From positions 68,138,982-68,202,981 of the forward strand of contig NC_089492.1 in assembly GCF_036850765.1 (NCBI RefSeq): 64,000 nucleotides of DNA, read 5' to 3'. The notes under the pieces were generated by a model. The model had not been told where the DNA came from. It saw only the letters and a program-made list of their open reading frames with translations, and made no database searches. The position numbers and the translations under genes are program-made. The stretch comes from Saccopteryx bilineata (taxonomy: Eukaryota > Chordata > Mammalia > Chiroptera > Emballonuridae). This document shows positions 11,581 through 23,150 of this stretch, one piece after another (position 1 is the stretch's first letter; each line of letters starts with the position of its first letter).

Positions 11581-12040
11581 GCAGTTATTTCTAAACAGGG
11601 GCCTCTCATCCGAGATATCCATCAGGGAGAAACCTGCACTGAACTGCCTGCCTACACTGTGTTCCTGCCCCTCCCAGTCAACCCTATAAAAGATTTCCTG
11701 GAATTGTATTTCACCCAATAGGACTGATGCTTTACCTGTCCTATCAGAGCTGCACAGATATAGCCCACCAATAACTTCATCAATCAATCAGAGCAGCTCC
11801 ATTCTCACCAACCAGGACAGTAGTTGTTAGACCAATCAAATTTTGAGGATTTGGGGCCCTTATTTGTATAAGGATGGTCCAATCAGGGACTAGGGGCCAG
11901 GATTTCTCTTTACGTAAGTCAGTGCCCCTCTGGCTCCCAGAGCAGACTGTAGCAGACAGAGTAGGCCTTGCTGCTTCATAATTGAGTTGTTAACACCAAA
12001 TGAAGTTACCTTCTTCACCACACCTCTAACTGGGGAGTCC
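11581..12040. repeat. Possible solo LTR or CCAAT-rich regulatory block
   Basis: Within about 200 bp there are five CCAAT-type motifs (near 11714, 11767, 11783, 11831 and 11879) plus TATA-like 'ctataaaag' and 'tgtataagg'. This arrangement resembles the U3 region of a class I retroviral LTR, but I could not find paired TG...CA ends or a TSD. It could also be a plain NF-Y-type regulatory block. Confidence 0.35.
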
Positions 12041-15000
12041 AACTGGTGTTGAATTCACACCAACTGACTATCAGTTGACATATGAATGTAAACTGCCAAT
12101 GCTGTGACATGAAATAGTCATGAAATAAATAACTGAACAAATGAATAAAAATAATGGTTAAGTGAGGCAAGAATTTAAAGACAAGATTTAAAAAGCCCAA
12201 AGTTATCTAAGTTGGCCATCAGGAACTCTTAAGAGTTCATGGTTAGTTGACTATAAGTGATAAATTCTTCCAGAATTAACCTGTTAACTTCAATTCTCCA
12301 TGTACCCGTCAACTGATACCCAAAGTAAAAATTATTTTTTTCTTTCTGAATCTTGAACTATTGCTAGTAACTTCTACCTATAAGTAACTCTCCTCTCTGA
12401 CTTAAATCAAGGATCCATGTCCATGAGCCTCAAAAGCAGCTAAGTAAAATATTGCCATAGGCTCCCTGCTTATTTAATTCTTCTCCAGAAATTTCCAACT
12501 ACAGAACCAACTAAAAATTGTCTTAGAATCAATATTTCCACAATTTCATTATGCATCACAGCCACTGGAAGCCAGGAATGTGATTACTGATGAACATTTT
12601 ATAGGGAAGACACATAAAATCTTTACCTAAAAGCCAAGAGTATTTTTCTTTATGTTTCAAGTATGTTTTCTTTATGCTGCCTTAGAGGGTCTGTGACACT
12701 AAAATTGTATTTTATAGCTTTTCCAGACATTACTTTTAATAGACTTTAATGAGGAATAAGATATAATATTCTTTCTACACTATGTAATTCATAAACTTTT
12801 TCTATAAGCCTTTAAAACAAAAAGAAAATAAATACAAACATTAAGAACATCTTTTCTGTTTAGAAAACAAGGCATAGAGGTAAAATTAGCTTGAGCTAAG
12901 AAAATATAAAAAACAGGGTTTCATCCAGTTTTCTCTTTAAAAGCTTTCATTATTGCTATGCAACTAATAGTCATTAGGGGAAAAGATCCTTATTTGCTGC
13001 TGTTTTATGATTTACTGTAATAAAATACCACTACCTTAAAGCAGTGGCTTATTTATCCCTCCTATTTTCTTAATTTACAATTGATAGATCATGTAATAAC
13101 ATAATTACCAAACAAAACTATAAACACAAAATATTGAAAAGCTAGTAATTTTTTAAATAGCTTTGCCACAAAAATAGCTAAGCATTAATAATGTTTTTAA
13201 ATATAATTTCAACCATGACATAATGGTGAAAATATCAAATAAGGAAACAATGTGCATTTCATAAAACTGTTAATAACCTCCTAGAAAAATTGTCTAAAGA
13301 GAGTCCCTCCCCTTTTTTTGCTACATAGCCTCCTAAGGACTACTTATTAAAATACTTTTTAAACTCAATACAACACAATTTCTTTTTTGGAGAAATCCAA
13401 GCTGTCAACTATGGGTCACATTTCAATTTGATGTGATTTGAAACAGCTAAGGTACTGAATCCTTAAATATAGGGTGTGTAATACAAGCATTGCTCACGGC
13501 TCCTTGATTCTGAGACTTGGAAAGCTTTAATATGGTGTAACTACAGATAAAGCCAACCAAAGAGCATTAATTACCCCTTTTCTGCACTCCCACACCACAG
13601 CAAAAGTCCTCCTCCAATCCTTACATTTCCAATAAAATGCTTCTCTAATACTGAGCAAAAGTCATGTAAATTATAATAAACCAATGAAGGGTTAAAATCG
13701 GAGCCAAACTATCAAAAAAAATATTAAATTCATAATTGGTGAGCTCTTTTCTACCCTCTGCTTCGGTATCTTGACATCTAAAAGTCAAAGAACTCCTCTG
13801 GTAAGACTGAAAATTCCCAGGAGGAAAAAGGCTCAGATCCAGTCTGAAAGCACACAATGGAATCACAGCTGACGATGCACATCTTTTTCTAGATGTCTCC
13901 ATATGCTTGAGAGGTTTTCTCCCCCTACCCAGGCATTAAGGGACTTGCTACTCTCTGCCACCAATAGGTGAACATTTCAAAGACTGTTACAGAGAATGAA
14001 GTAAAAGAATGTGTTGCTTTCAAGCATACAAAAGAACAAGAAGAGCATACGTCAGAGTGGCCATCAGTAACTAAATTAACTAATGATGGGGAGGGGAGGT
14101 GTTGAATGTTGTCAAATTTTAAATGCTTAATTTATAATATTCCCTACTTCTGGCAGCTGTTCATTTTATCTGCGATTTTTACTATTCTATCACTAAGCTA
14201 ATACCTCAAGGGCTACAGCAAAATGCAATTAATTTTTTGTCTAAATGAATACTCAAAATTATACTAGATTAGAAACAGACTACATAAATTAAAAAATGGT
14301 TTATTACAACAGAACACATTTGCAGGGTGTGGTACTGTCTCCTAAAACTACAGTCCCCCTCAATTCTTTCTTAACCCAATATTAATAAAAGGTAGAGAAA
14401 CCGATATTGATAAGATAAATATGCAGATAAATTACTTCAAAAAATAAACCAGTCTCAAGATGAGTTAAATTCATGGGACACATCACAAAACGAATGGACT
14501 CATTCTCAATTTATTATTATTCATTCTTAGAACTCCTAAAGATTCTGCAAATTCCAGTTGGGAAAAGCAGGTTTGCTGCTGTCAGTGTGCACTAACCTCA
14601 CCAACAAAGAACAGGAGCAAACACACATACACACACACAAAAAGCAGTGTACCGGCTGCTGTCTTTTTAAAAGACGGTTATTCCTGCAGAGCAACCTGTG
14701 ATCATTATAGAGAAATACCTACCCTCCCTATTTTTAAAAGTCAAGAGTTGATCAAGTCACCAGACTGAACACAACCAACAGCTTAAAACCACCAAAGATG
14801 TCTCCTGACCTTGCATAAACCAGAAAGTACCCACACATGGTACAATTCAGCAGTGCTTAAGAAAAAACTAAAATAATTATTTTAAATAATCTTTTGTGTT
14901 GGAGTAATCTGGCAAACCACATTTTACTCCAACTTCTTTTCTGTAGATAAATTTTCTTTGATTAGCTTTGCTTCTTAAATATCAACGCTTTATGTTTCAA

Positions 15001-15579
15001 ACAGTAATGCATTGGTTCCTAATTTCATTTTGTTTACTCAAGAAAGAAAAAAATGCATACCATAAAACCACAACTTTTTTTTAATGTCCCCCCCAAATGC
15101 CGAACTTTCAAGTGCACTTTGGGAATTGGCGGTCTAATTAAACAAGGAGCCAGTGAAGCCATTACAAACAATGATATTTTACACGCCCAATAATCAACTG
15201 ACTTAAGGTTACTCATTTTCAAAGTGCCCTTTCAAATTTATTGCCCCCATGCCGGAGTAGCTGAGTGAAACTCAGGTAAACAGATAATTTCTATGACCCT
15301 CAGCACGTAAACCAGGCGCTCAGGTCCAGGACATGATCACTACAATATATGCCATTTTAGAAACGGGCCTCGGAGAGTTACTGCCACATCGTGAGTGGCT
15401 TTAGACTTCGTCTTGTCTTAAGACAACGTCTCTTGTGGTACCAGAGAAATACAGTACCTCGTGTACCTCTTAGTGTCTCTTTAGGTAGGAGCCCCTGTAA
15501 GGGACATTACCCTATAGACCACCGAGTCGGTGACTAGGGATGGACAAGAGGGGATAGCTCTTGGCGTCTCCATGACTCC
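12041..15579. other. Young-repeat-free AT-rich block next to the CpG island
   Basis: About 3.5 kb without any SINE, L1 or DNA transposon I recognise, in a window where such insertions otherwise occur every 1-2 kb. Homeodomain-type TAATTA/ATTAAT sites are frequent near 15135. Minus-strand open frames at 13645-13902 and 15034-15222 have no recognisable protein similarity. Likely intron 1 or promoter-proximal sequence of the minus-strand gene inferred at 17.2 kb. Confidence 0.45.
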
Positions 15580-15644
15580 CCCGCCCGCGTGCAACTCTGC
15601 TCCAACTGGTCCGGGACAAGCCCCGCCCCCTTCCTTCCTCCAGT

Positions 15645-15682
15645 CCTCATGATTGGCTTACCCACACCTTCGATTGGCTCCC
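15645..15682. promoter_or_regulatory. Paired inverted CCAAT boxes
   Basis: GATTGGCT occurs twice, about 20 bp apart, at the left edge of the CpG island beside GC-box sequence. ATTGG is the reverse of the NF-Y CCAAT site, and such pairs are common at CpG-island and bidirectional promoters. Confidence 0.5.
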
Positions 15683-16474
15683 TGCCCCATCAGTCACACG
15701 CAGTGAGATTCGGGTCGGTGGGAGGGGAAGGCGTTGGAGGAGGGGGAGTGGGAGTGGGATTAGAAGACGAGGTGGTAGAGGAGGGTGTTCAAGCTCAGTC
15801 CTCGGTTTGGGAAAGTTTCCCTACCAGTGACAGACCCATAGACGTTAGGGCCAGGTCCCTCCGAGCCGGTGCAAGGGGCTTGGGTCCCCGATTCCCGCCC
15901 CCGGGTCCCGCAGGCCCCGGAAACCACTGGGGGGAGGGGCGGGGGAGGGACCATCTAACCAGGGACGGACCCACCCCCGATCTCGGAAGAGACGCCTCCG
16001 GGACTCCCTGGAGGGGCCAGGAGCGGGGAGCTCCAGCTCGCAAAGACCACCCTGGCCCCCTCCCCTGGCAGCCCCCTTGGGGCCGAGGGTGAAGTGTCCC
16101 CGGGGCGTGACTGCCGCGAGCCAGCCAGAAGACCTCTCCCGCTTCCCCCCCTGGGGCCCTGAGGGCCTGTCCCTTCAGGGGCGGGGAGAAGGGGGAAGAG
16201 AAAAGGGGGCGCTGGCGAGCCAACCCGGAACCTCCCGGACCGCCTCCCGCCCCCAGCCCCGGCCCCAGCGCGCCTCCGGCACACATGCCCGCACCCAGAA
16301 AGTTAAGTCAGGGGCGAGCCCGGCTCCGCGCCGCCGCGGTCCAGCCCCCGGCTCCCCGCCCCCACCGCGGCCGGGCCTGCTTTGCCCCAGCGCCCCGCCC
16401 GCCGCAGCTCCTTCCCGTCCGCCAGCGGCGCCCCTCGCCCCCGCCCCCGGCGCTGACACGGGCCCGGCCCGCCT

Positions 16475-16493
16475 GGCCGGCCGGCCGGCCGGC
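16475..16493. repeat. (GGCC)n tandem tract
   Basis: Self-complementary GGCC units in tandem inside the CpG island. Could form hairpins and is a likely site of length variation. Confidence 0.9.
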
Positions 16494-17217
16494 GACTCCC
16501 CTCCGCCCAGCATCTCACCCCGCCGCCGCCCCTGACAACGCGCTTCACCTTCACACACACCCCCCGCACTTTCCGAGTCCTGCCTCCCCTCGCCCTGCTC
16601 CCACCATCCGCTGCAGTCGCTCCGTGCTTCCATTAAAGAATGCACCTTCTCAGGATTCACCTTCCCGTCTCTGCCTCGCTTACCCCGAGGGAGCAGGAGC
16701 CTCGATCCTCGCGACCCCGCACCCGGCTGGGCGGCGGGCGCCTCGCTGCTCCCGCGGGGACCGCGCCCGCGCCCACGGCCTCCTCGCCGCGCCACGGCGC
16801 TCACCTCTCGCCGGCGCCGCGGGCTGCAGCCTCTGCCCGCCTCGCGCTCCGGGACTCGTCTCCCCAGCTCTCGCACAGCCCTGGAGCGCCTCCTTTCTCT
16901 CCCAGGGACTCCGGTCTCCCGGCCGCTTCCCGCCCTCCCCACCCCCAAGCTCCAACTCCCGAGCTTCGCGGCGCCTCGGGGATGCAACTCCCGTGCTCCG
17001 CGCACTCTGGCAGCGGTCCCCGCACACACAACAGCCCTCTCCCCGGCGCACGGCTCTGCCCCGCTCCGCACAGGAAGGGCAGTCGCGGCCGGGGGTTGGG
17101 AGGCGGCGCCCCCCACCCGCCGCCCGCCCCGCGCCCGCCCTCGCGGCCCCCAGGGAAGGCGCGGTTACCGGCTCGGGTCCGTCACGCCGTCAGGTGCCGG
17201 CTGCCGTCGGCGCTGAC

Positions 17218-17256
17218 CTTCGCCGCCGAAGCCGTGGCTGAAGCTGCGGCCGCCAT
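17218..17256 (-). CDS. Predicted first coding exon of an unidentified minus-strand gene
   Basis: On the minus strand an ATG at 17256-17254 sits in a strong Kozak context (A at -3, G at +4). It encodes an alanine-rich start, MAAAASATASAAK, and reaches AAG|GTCAGC, a plausible splice donor at 17217-17216. Read through without splicing, the frame ends at a TGA after 24 codons (17182), so it needs splicing to be a gene start or else is a short upstream ORF. The upstream minus-strand sequence (GAGG-rich tract, then aataaacaaccaggcagc) would be the 5' UTR. Ala-rich starts in GCGGCC context are common in CpG-island genes. I do not recognise the protein and found no second exon within 1-17 kb. Confidence 0.42.
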
Positions 17257-17316
17257 GTTCCCGTGTTAATAACTGCTGCCTGGTTGTTTATTTCAATGGA
17301 GATCCTCCCCCAACTC

Positions 17317-17348
17317 CCTCCTCCTTCTCCTCCTCCTCCTCCTCCTCC
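17317..17348. repeat. (TCC)n tract
   Basis: Tandem TCC/TCT triplets on the plus strand (GGA on the minus strand), lying just upstream of the candidate ATG in a likely 5' UTR. Purine/pyrimidine strand asymmetry may allow triplex formation. Confidence 0.85.
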
Positions 17349-18105
17349 GCGTCTCCGCACTTGCGGAGAGAGACACAGACCGCGCGAGCTCCGGAGCAGG
17401 GGAGGGGGCTCGGAAGCCAGGCCGTCCCTCCCTCCGCTTCCCTGGCCGTGGCCGCCTCCAAGCTTGTCACTGGGGAAGGGACGGGGCGGAAACTTGCCTC
17501 CTGCGCCCCCGGGGAGGGGGCAGAGGTGCGCTGAGGGATCTCCGGGAAGCAGACCCTGGCCGCGGGGTCTACAGCATCTCCGTGGGCAGAGACCTCTGAG
17601 AAGGCGACCCCGGGGGAGGTGAAGAGTGAGGGGAGAGGGGACAAAATGGGTGACTGTGGTAGAGGGAGGGTGACCTAGGGGTGACTGGAAGTGAAGGGAG
17701 AGTAAACAGATGACTCCATGGGAGGGCAAAGGGCAGTGCCAAAAAAGAAAGCGAGCGGATGGGACAGGCCGAGGCTGCCGAGTGGAGGCGGTGGGATCTT
17801 GGGGCTGCAGACCGCGGGGAAGATGCCCCCGAACCAAGGTCGGGTCGAGCCCAGTACCAGATTCGCCAGGGAAGCCTCCCGCCCGAGCCCCAGCCGGGCC
17901 CCTCGGCCAACAGCGTGCACTCCTTGGGCGCACCTCGCACACCCCGCGACCGCTGCTGCGCCCTGGAGGCGCCCCTGGTCCATCGAGTATCCCTCGGTTC
18001 TTGCGAGGATAGACGTCTCCTGTTGCAGCCCAATCTCGATAGGGGATGGAGGGGCGCTCCTGCGGGAGGCGAGCTTAAAGGGGTGCCACCCAGCAATTGC
18101 ATGAT

Positions 18106-18409
18106 AAAGGCAAAGTGCACACAGTGTAAAACCTAACCTAGTTGAGCATTCTTGTCACAACCAGATACGCAAAAGTTTTTTTTATTGGAAAGTCTACTTT
18201 CTAGACATCAGAAAGTGATGCTGGGGGACGCAGGAGAGGACCACTGAAACTCGAGGAGAATCCTCATTGAATTACTAGGATCGGTTTCATGCTATGGAGA
18301 AGCAAGTTCTTCCGAATTTAGACATAATTTGTCAAAAACAACCCCACAACATTTATTTAACGAATGTCCTTATTTTTAGTCTTACAATGTAAAAGGTCAC
18401 TTGCCATAG
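18106..18409. other. CpG-island shore, no gene recognised
   Basis: Composition returns to AT-rich. No splice-defined exon or repeat recognised. Confidence 0.5.
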
Positions 18410-18504
18410 TCAGTAGTGTTTATTGAACACTTACTGTTGGCTAGGTGATTTCTGTATGCTAGAATCTGATCGTCAGTCCTCACAAAATAATTGCCATTTG
18501 TATC

Positions 18505-18540
<36 letters not shown>

Positions 18541-18640
18541 CAAATAGAAGCTTAGAGAAGTAATTTACCCACCGTCAGCCAGCCATGAACCTGAAGAGGA
18601 GTTGAATCTAGTTCTGGTTGATTCAAAAATCCATATTTTG
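18410..18640 (+). repeat. MIR-like repeat with internal CA microsatellite
   Basis: 'tgtttattgaacacttactgttggctagg' type opening followed by 'gtcagtcctcacaa' and 'agaagcttagagaagtaatttaccca' matches the order of MIR landmarks. A (CA)n tract at 18506-18538 replaces part of the middle. Confidence 0.7.
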
Positions 18641-19751
18641 TAGGAATACCACCAATTTTATTTAGGGAAAGAAAAATATATATGTGTGTTTGACTATGGA
18701 TAAAAAATGTTTGGAGAGCTACAAGTTGTTAGCACTGGGGAGTATAAGTGGGTGTGTAAAGGGATACTTCCAGTTTTATTTTGTACACTTAACTATGTAG
18801 TGCTTGAAATGTTTGCATTGGCCATGTATTAATTGAGTAAATTTTTAAAGATTATTTAAATTACCTGGCTTAACAAAACTTTGTTCTCTGAAAACACAGA
18901 GCTATCCAAAAAACTGGGAGAAGAAACAGGAAATGGGATTTATGGCCTGTCTTCTTCCACTAAAACTAGTCTCCTGTACACCTGCAATGAGGTAGTAGTC
19001 ACCTGAGTTCCTTCACATTGCGGGACTCAGATTTTCTTTCCTGTCCTCATCCCCAACTGAGTTGTGATAAAGATTCTCCTTGCTGTCTATCCCTTTTTTT
19101 GGCAGAAGTCCAGAGTCTTCTGAAACAGTAGATTTCACACTTTCAAAAACCACCAATGATATCTGTGCAAATAAATGGTTCCCTGTTGCATCCCCCTATT
19201 ATTTAATCACTTCTACGTGCCTAAGATAGATGACTTTTTCTACAAAAAACAAACAAACAAAAACATCTGACAATATAGCATAACAAGTTCCATGTCCAAC
19301 TGCTACTTCGTTGCCTCGAACCTTGAGGAATCACATAATTACTGCTCTCTAGTAGTCTCTGGGCTCACGCTGCTCTTCATGCCATTGATAAAACGACATT
19401 GTCTTGTACTGCAGTTGTTTATATATTTGTCTTTCTCTTTTACGAGATATAAACTACTCAGGGCCTAGACCACGTTTTCTTCTTCTTTATACATACTAGA
19501 TCGTCTTCTTCTTTATACATACTAGATCTCCTAACCAGATCTCACACGTTGTTTCACTGAATCTGTATAATAGTGCTTGATCCAACACCCCCTTCCTCAC
19601 CACATCCTCCAATATCCTGTTCATATAACCTGTTTAATAAAAATGTTTTCAGTATTTTGAAAGAACTTAGATTTCTGTGAGACCTCAGAATAATTCTTTA
19701 TGAAAACTACCCATAATTATTAGTGAATTATCACTGTGATAATGTAAAATT
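18641..19751. other. Non-coding with a 26-bp tandem duplication
   Basis: Mostly AT-rich unassigned sequence. A 25-bp unit beginning tcttcttctttatacatact is present twice, at 19478-19502 and 19504-19528, with a period of 26 bp and no mismatch. Confidence 0.6.
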
Positions 19752-19769
19752 AAAAGGATGAAAAGGCAG

Positions 19770-19921
19770 CCCTGGCCAGATAGCTTAGTCAGTTGGAGCA
19801 TTCTCCCAAAGTGCAGAGGTTGCTGGTTTGATCCAGAGTCAGGGTGCATACAGGAACAGATCAGTATTCCTGTCTCTCTCTCCCTCCGTCTCTCTCTAAA
19901 ATCAATAAAATAAACATTAAA
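19770..19921 (+). repeat. SINE-D
   Basis: Head 'ccctggccagatagcttagtc', B-box 'ggtttgatcc', CT-rich body and A-rich tail. An 18-bp TSD (aaaaggatgaaaaggcag / aaaaggatgaaaatgcag, 17 of 18) lies at 19752-19769 and 19922-19939. Confidence 0.92.
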
Positions 19922-19939
19922 AAAAGGATGAAAATGCAG

Positions 19940-20410
19940 TAAGTACATTGACTTGATGCAGTCAAAGGAAAAAGAAAGTAAAGATATAGGAACTGGTATA
20001 TTGCCAACAGAGGACAACCCAATAAAAAAAAATGTGGATGCAAATCATAAAGGGGAAGGAAATTATTGAAATTTAGTAGCAGCAGAAAGTTGAGAGACCA
20101 TGGATGAATGAGGCAAGGAGACAAACCAGAAAGATACTTTAGCAGAATCAAAAACACAACATAAAGTTGCAAAGAAAAATGATAATTTATATATTTAACA
20201 ATATACCTAAGAAAAATCAGAACAATATGAATGCTATAGGGCAAGAAATTCTATTTTGTCTGCTTTATGTTTCCCATTCAATTTCAATCTTCCCACTTTC
20301 TTCATATATAAACTACAGAAAAATGGAAGATTCAGTACCATTTTGTATTATTAATACTTCTATCATCAATCATGAGATGAGTGGTAACATAGTAAAAAAT
20401 GCTATATAAG
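19940..20410. other. Non-coding, nothing recognised
   Basis: AT-rich sequence with only chance frames. Confidence 0.5.
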
Positions 20411-20525
20411 ATAGGAAAACAAACATAAACTGGATTTTGCTACTTACAATGTAACCTTAGACAAATATCTCAATTTCCTCATCTAATTGTTGTAAGACTC
20501 AAAACAGTATAAATAAATGTACTTT
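20411..20525 (+). repeat. MIR-like fragment
   Basis: 'taaccttagacaaatatctcaatttcctcatct' then 'gtaagactcaaa' follows the MIR core order. Short and degraded. Confidence 0.5.
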
Positions 20526-20664
20526 GTTAATTATCAAGCTCTTTATACAGATATAAAGGAATATTATGTTGATTAGATGTGTGCATGCTCAGGTCCCTAT
20601 TTTGGTGTACTCTCGATTGTAAAAGCAAAAACCCATACTTTATTCTATTAAAAATCATTGGAGG

Positions 20665-20871
20665 GGCCTGACTTGCGGTGGCACAATGGGTAAAGCATCG
20701 ACCTGGAACACTGAGGTCGCCAGTTCGAAACCCTGGGCTTCCCTGGTCAAGGCACATATGGGAGTTGATGCTTTCTGCTCCTCCTCCCTTCTCTCTCTCT
20801 GTTTCTCTCTCTCTCTGTCCTTTCTCTCTAAAATGAATAAATAAAATCTAAAATTAATTAATTAAAAAATA
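20665..20871 (+). repeat. SINE-A
   Basis: GGCCTGACTTGCGGTGG head, intact B-box (agttcgaaaccc), CT-rich body and A/T-rich tail. The TSD aaaaatcattggagg / aaaaatcattagagg (14 of 15) is at 20650-20664 and 20872-20886. Confidence 0.93.
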
Positions 20872-21019
20872 AAAAATCATTAGAGGGAAGTCAGTTAAAA
20901 CATTTGCTTGACAATTTGATTATTTAACAAAACAACTATTTGACTTTCTTTCTTATTGCTTGCTTTCGCAAAACCCTTTGATATTACACCTTCCATAAAT
21001 GTGTCTAATATAGGTAAAG

Positions 21020-21165
21020 TATATTACACATATTTTTATTTCTAATCAAAGTTGGCATTATATGTATTATTATTCCCATTTTAACATATCAGAAAACTGA
21101 GGTTCAAAAAAGTTAATTTATGCAAGACTGCCTTTACAACATGGCTAACAGATTATGCTGAGTCT
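21020..21165 (+). repeat. MIR-like fragment
   Basis: 'attattattcccattttaacatatcagaaaactgaggttc' style sequence is the MIR 3' half. The following 21190-21300 ends in 'gctcaataaataattgtgaaatgaatgaat', resembling a separate MIR/L2-class tail. 21301-21693 holds nothing recognised. Confidence 0.6.
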
Positions 21166-21705
21166 TTTCTCTATCCCTGCATATCTCTACTGCCCAAAGC
21201 AACACATCTTTATTTTTATTATCTCAGTACCTATAACAATTTCTAGAACATAGTACATGCTCAATAAATAATTGTGAAATGAATGAATAAATGAATGAGG
21301 GGCTCCCTTTAAACCATCCTACAAACTCACAAGATTCATATTTCTACTTTTATTCTATTAGTTTCCCACTCAAAAACAATTTTTTGTTGCCTGCAAAGTA
21401 TAATTAAAATTCTTTATTTTATATTCAAGACTTTCTTCATATGACCCTAAATATTTTTCTAGCCATTATCTTCTTAAGCAATAAAAGCAACTGAATACTT
21501 AAGATAACCTCACTTATTCCAAGGTGTTCTGGAATCAGATTGACATAAGTTTCAATCTTTTAATGTGTGAATTTAGACAAGTCTCTCTGAAAATCCCATC
21601 CAGTTTAATAAGGTAAGACTATGAAAAGAAAGAAAACCATCTTTATTCACTAATGATAGATTGTGTACATATAAAGTACATATATTTTAAAATCTACAAA
21701 CTATT

Positions 21706-22450
21706 GCCTGACCAGGCGGTGGCGCAGTGGATAGAGTGTCGGACTGGGATGCAGAGGACCCAGGTTCGAGACCCTGAGGTCGCCAGCTTGAGCATGGGCT
21801 CATCTGGTTTGAGCAAAGCTCACCAGCTTGGACCCAAGGTTGCTGGTTACTTGGTCTGCTGAAGGCCCACGATCAAGGCACATATGAGAAAGCAATCAAT
21901 GAACAACTAAGGTGTTGCAATGAAAAAAACAGATGATTGATGCTTCTCATCTCTCTCTGTTCCTGTCTGTCTGTCCCTATCTATCCCTCTCTCTGACTCT
22001 CTCTCTCTCTCTCTGTCTCATTTACTTATTTATTTATTTATTTTGTATTTTTCTGAAGCTGGAAACGGGGAGAGACAGTCAGACAGACTCCCACATGCGC
22101 CCGACCAGATCCACCCGGCACACCCACCAGGGGCGACGCTCTGCCCACCAGGGGTCGATGCTCTGCCCCTCAGGGGCGTTGCTCTGTCACGGCCAGAGCC
22201 ACTCTAGCGCCTGGGGCAGAGGCCAAGGAGCCATCCCCAGCACCCGGGCCATCTTTGCTCCAATGGAGCCTTGGCTGCGGGAGGGGAAGAGAGAGACAGA
22301 GAGGAAGGGGGGGGGTGGAGAAGCAGATGGGCGCTTCTCCTACGTGCTCTGGCCAGGAATCGAACCCGGGTCCCCCGCACGCCAGGCCGACGCTCTACCG
22401 CTGAGCCAACCGGCCAGGGCCTCTCTCTGTCTCTTTAAAAAACAAAAAAA
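21706..22450 (+). repeat. SINE-B split by a SINE-C
   Basis: GCCTGACCAGGCGG head with intact B-box (aggttcgagacc) and modular body to about 22019. The tail resumes after the insertion at 22434. The 12-bp word ctacaaactatt precedes it (21694-21705) and recurs far downstream at 23216-23227, after two more SINEs. Confidence 0.88.
22020..22420 (-). repeat. SINE-C nested in SINE-B
   Basis: Complete reverse-oriented SINE-C with an intact T-arm complement (ggaatcgaacccgggtcc) and high CpG content. The TSD ctctctctgtctc is at 22007-22019 and 22421-22433, inside the CT-rich tract of the host SINE-B. It carries a duplicated 'gcgacgctctgccc' region. One of the youngest-looking insertions in the window. 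Confidence 0.93.
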
Positions 22451-22452
22451 TA

Positions 22453-22797
22453 GCCTGACCAGGTGGTGGCGCAGTGGATAGAGCGTCGGACTGGGATGCG
22501 GAAGTACCCAGGTTCAAGACCCCCGAGGTGGCCAGCTTGAGCGCGGGCTCATATGGCTTGAGCAAAGAGCTCACCAGCTTGGACCCAAGGTCGCTGGCTC
22601 CAGCAGGGGGTTACTCGGTCTGCTGAAGGCCCGCGGTCAAGGCACATGTGAGAAAGCAATCAATGAACAACTAAGAAGTCGCAACGCGCAACGAGAAACT
22701 GATGATTGATGCTTCTCATCTCTCTCCATTCCTGTCTGTCTGTCCCTGTCTATCTCTGCCTCTGTAAAAAAAAAAAAAAATAAAATAAAAAAAAATA
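22453..22797 (+). repeat. SINE-B
   Basis: Complete SINE-B (gcctgaccaggtggtggcgc head) directly after the tail of the previous SINE-B, with a long A-rich tail. CpG-rich and little diverged. It probably inserted in that A-rich tail. Confidence 0.9.
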
Positions 22798-23150
22798 GGC
22801 CCTAGCCAGTTGGCTCAGTGGTAGAGCATCGGCCTGGCATGCAGGAGTCCGGGTTCGATTCCCAGCCAGGGCACACAGGAGAAGCGCCCATCTGCTTCTC
22901 CACCCCTCCCCCTCTCCTTCCTCTCTGTCTCTCTCCTCCGGTCCCGCAGCCAAGGCTCCATTGGAGCAGAGTTGGCCCGCTGAGGATGGCTCTGTGGCCT
23001 CTGCCTCAGGCACTAGAATGGCTCTGGTTGCAACAGAGTGACGCCCCAGATGGGCAGAGCATCTGGTGGGCATGCCAGGTAGATCCCGGTCGGGCACATG
23101 TGGGAGTCTGTCTGACTGCCTCCCCGTTTCCAACTTCAGAAAATACAAAA
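22798..23150 (+). repeat. SINE-C
   Basis: Head 'ggccctagccagttggctcag' follows the preceding A-rich tail without a gap. Body slightly shortened in the middle ('gttggcccgctgagg'). Ends in an A/T-rich tail to about 23190. Confidence 0.9.

Larger units (their letters stand above)
15580..18105. promoter_or_regulatory. CpG island, probable gene promoter
   Basis: Composition switches sharply from AT-rich to very GC- and CpG-rich at about 15580 and back at about 18105. GC boxes (for example ccccgccccc near 15621 and ggggcggggg near 15936) recur. Long open frames on both strands (16175-17116 minus, 16285-17241 plus, 17190-17942 minus) are the usual result of scarce stop codons in GC-rich DNA; they overlap in several frames and resemble no protein family. 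Islands of this size normally mark constitutively active or developmental promoters. Confidence 0.88.

Noticed and set aside
16175..17241. Long open frames of more than 300 codons on both strands
   Set aside because: They overlap in several frames inside the CpG island, are rich in Pro/Arg/Ala/Gly as random GC-rich DNA is, and resemble no protein family.
22007..22433. CRISPR-like or tandem array from the repeated CT and SINE modules
   Set aside because: The repeats are SINE internal modules and microsatellites, with no regular repeat-spacer structure, and the DNA is mammalian.
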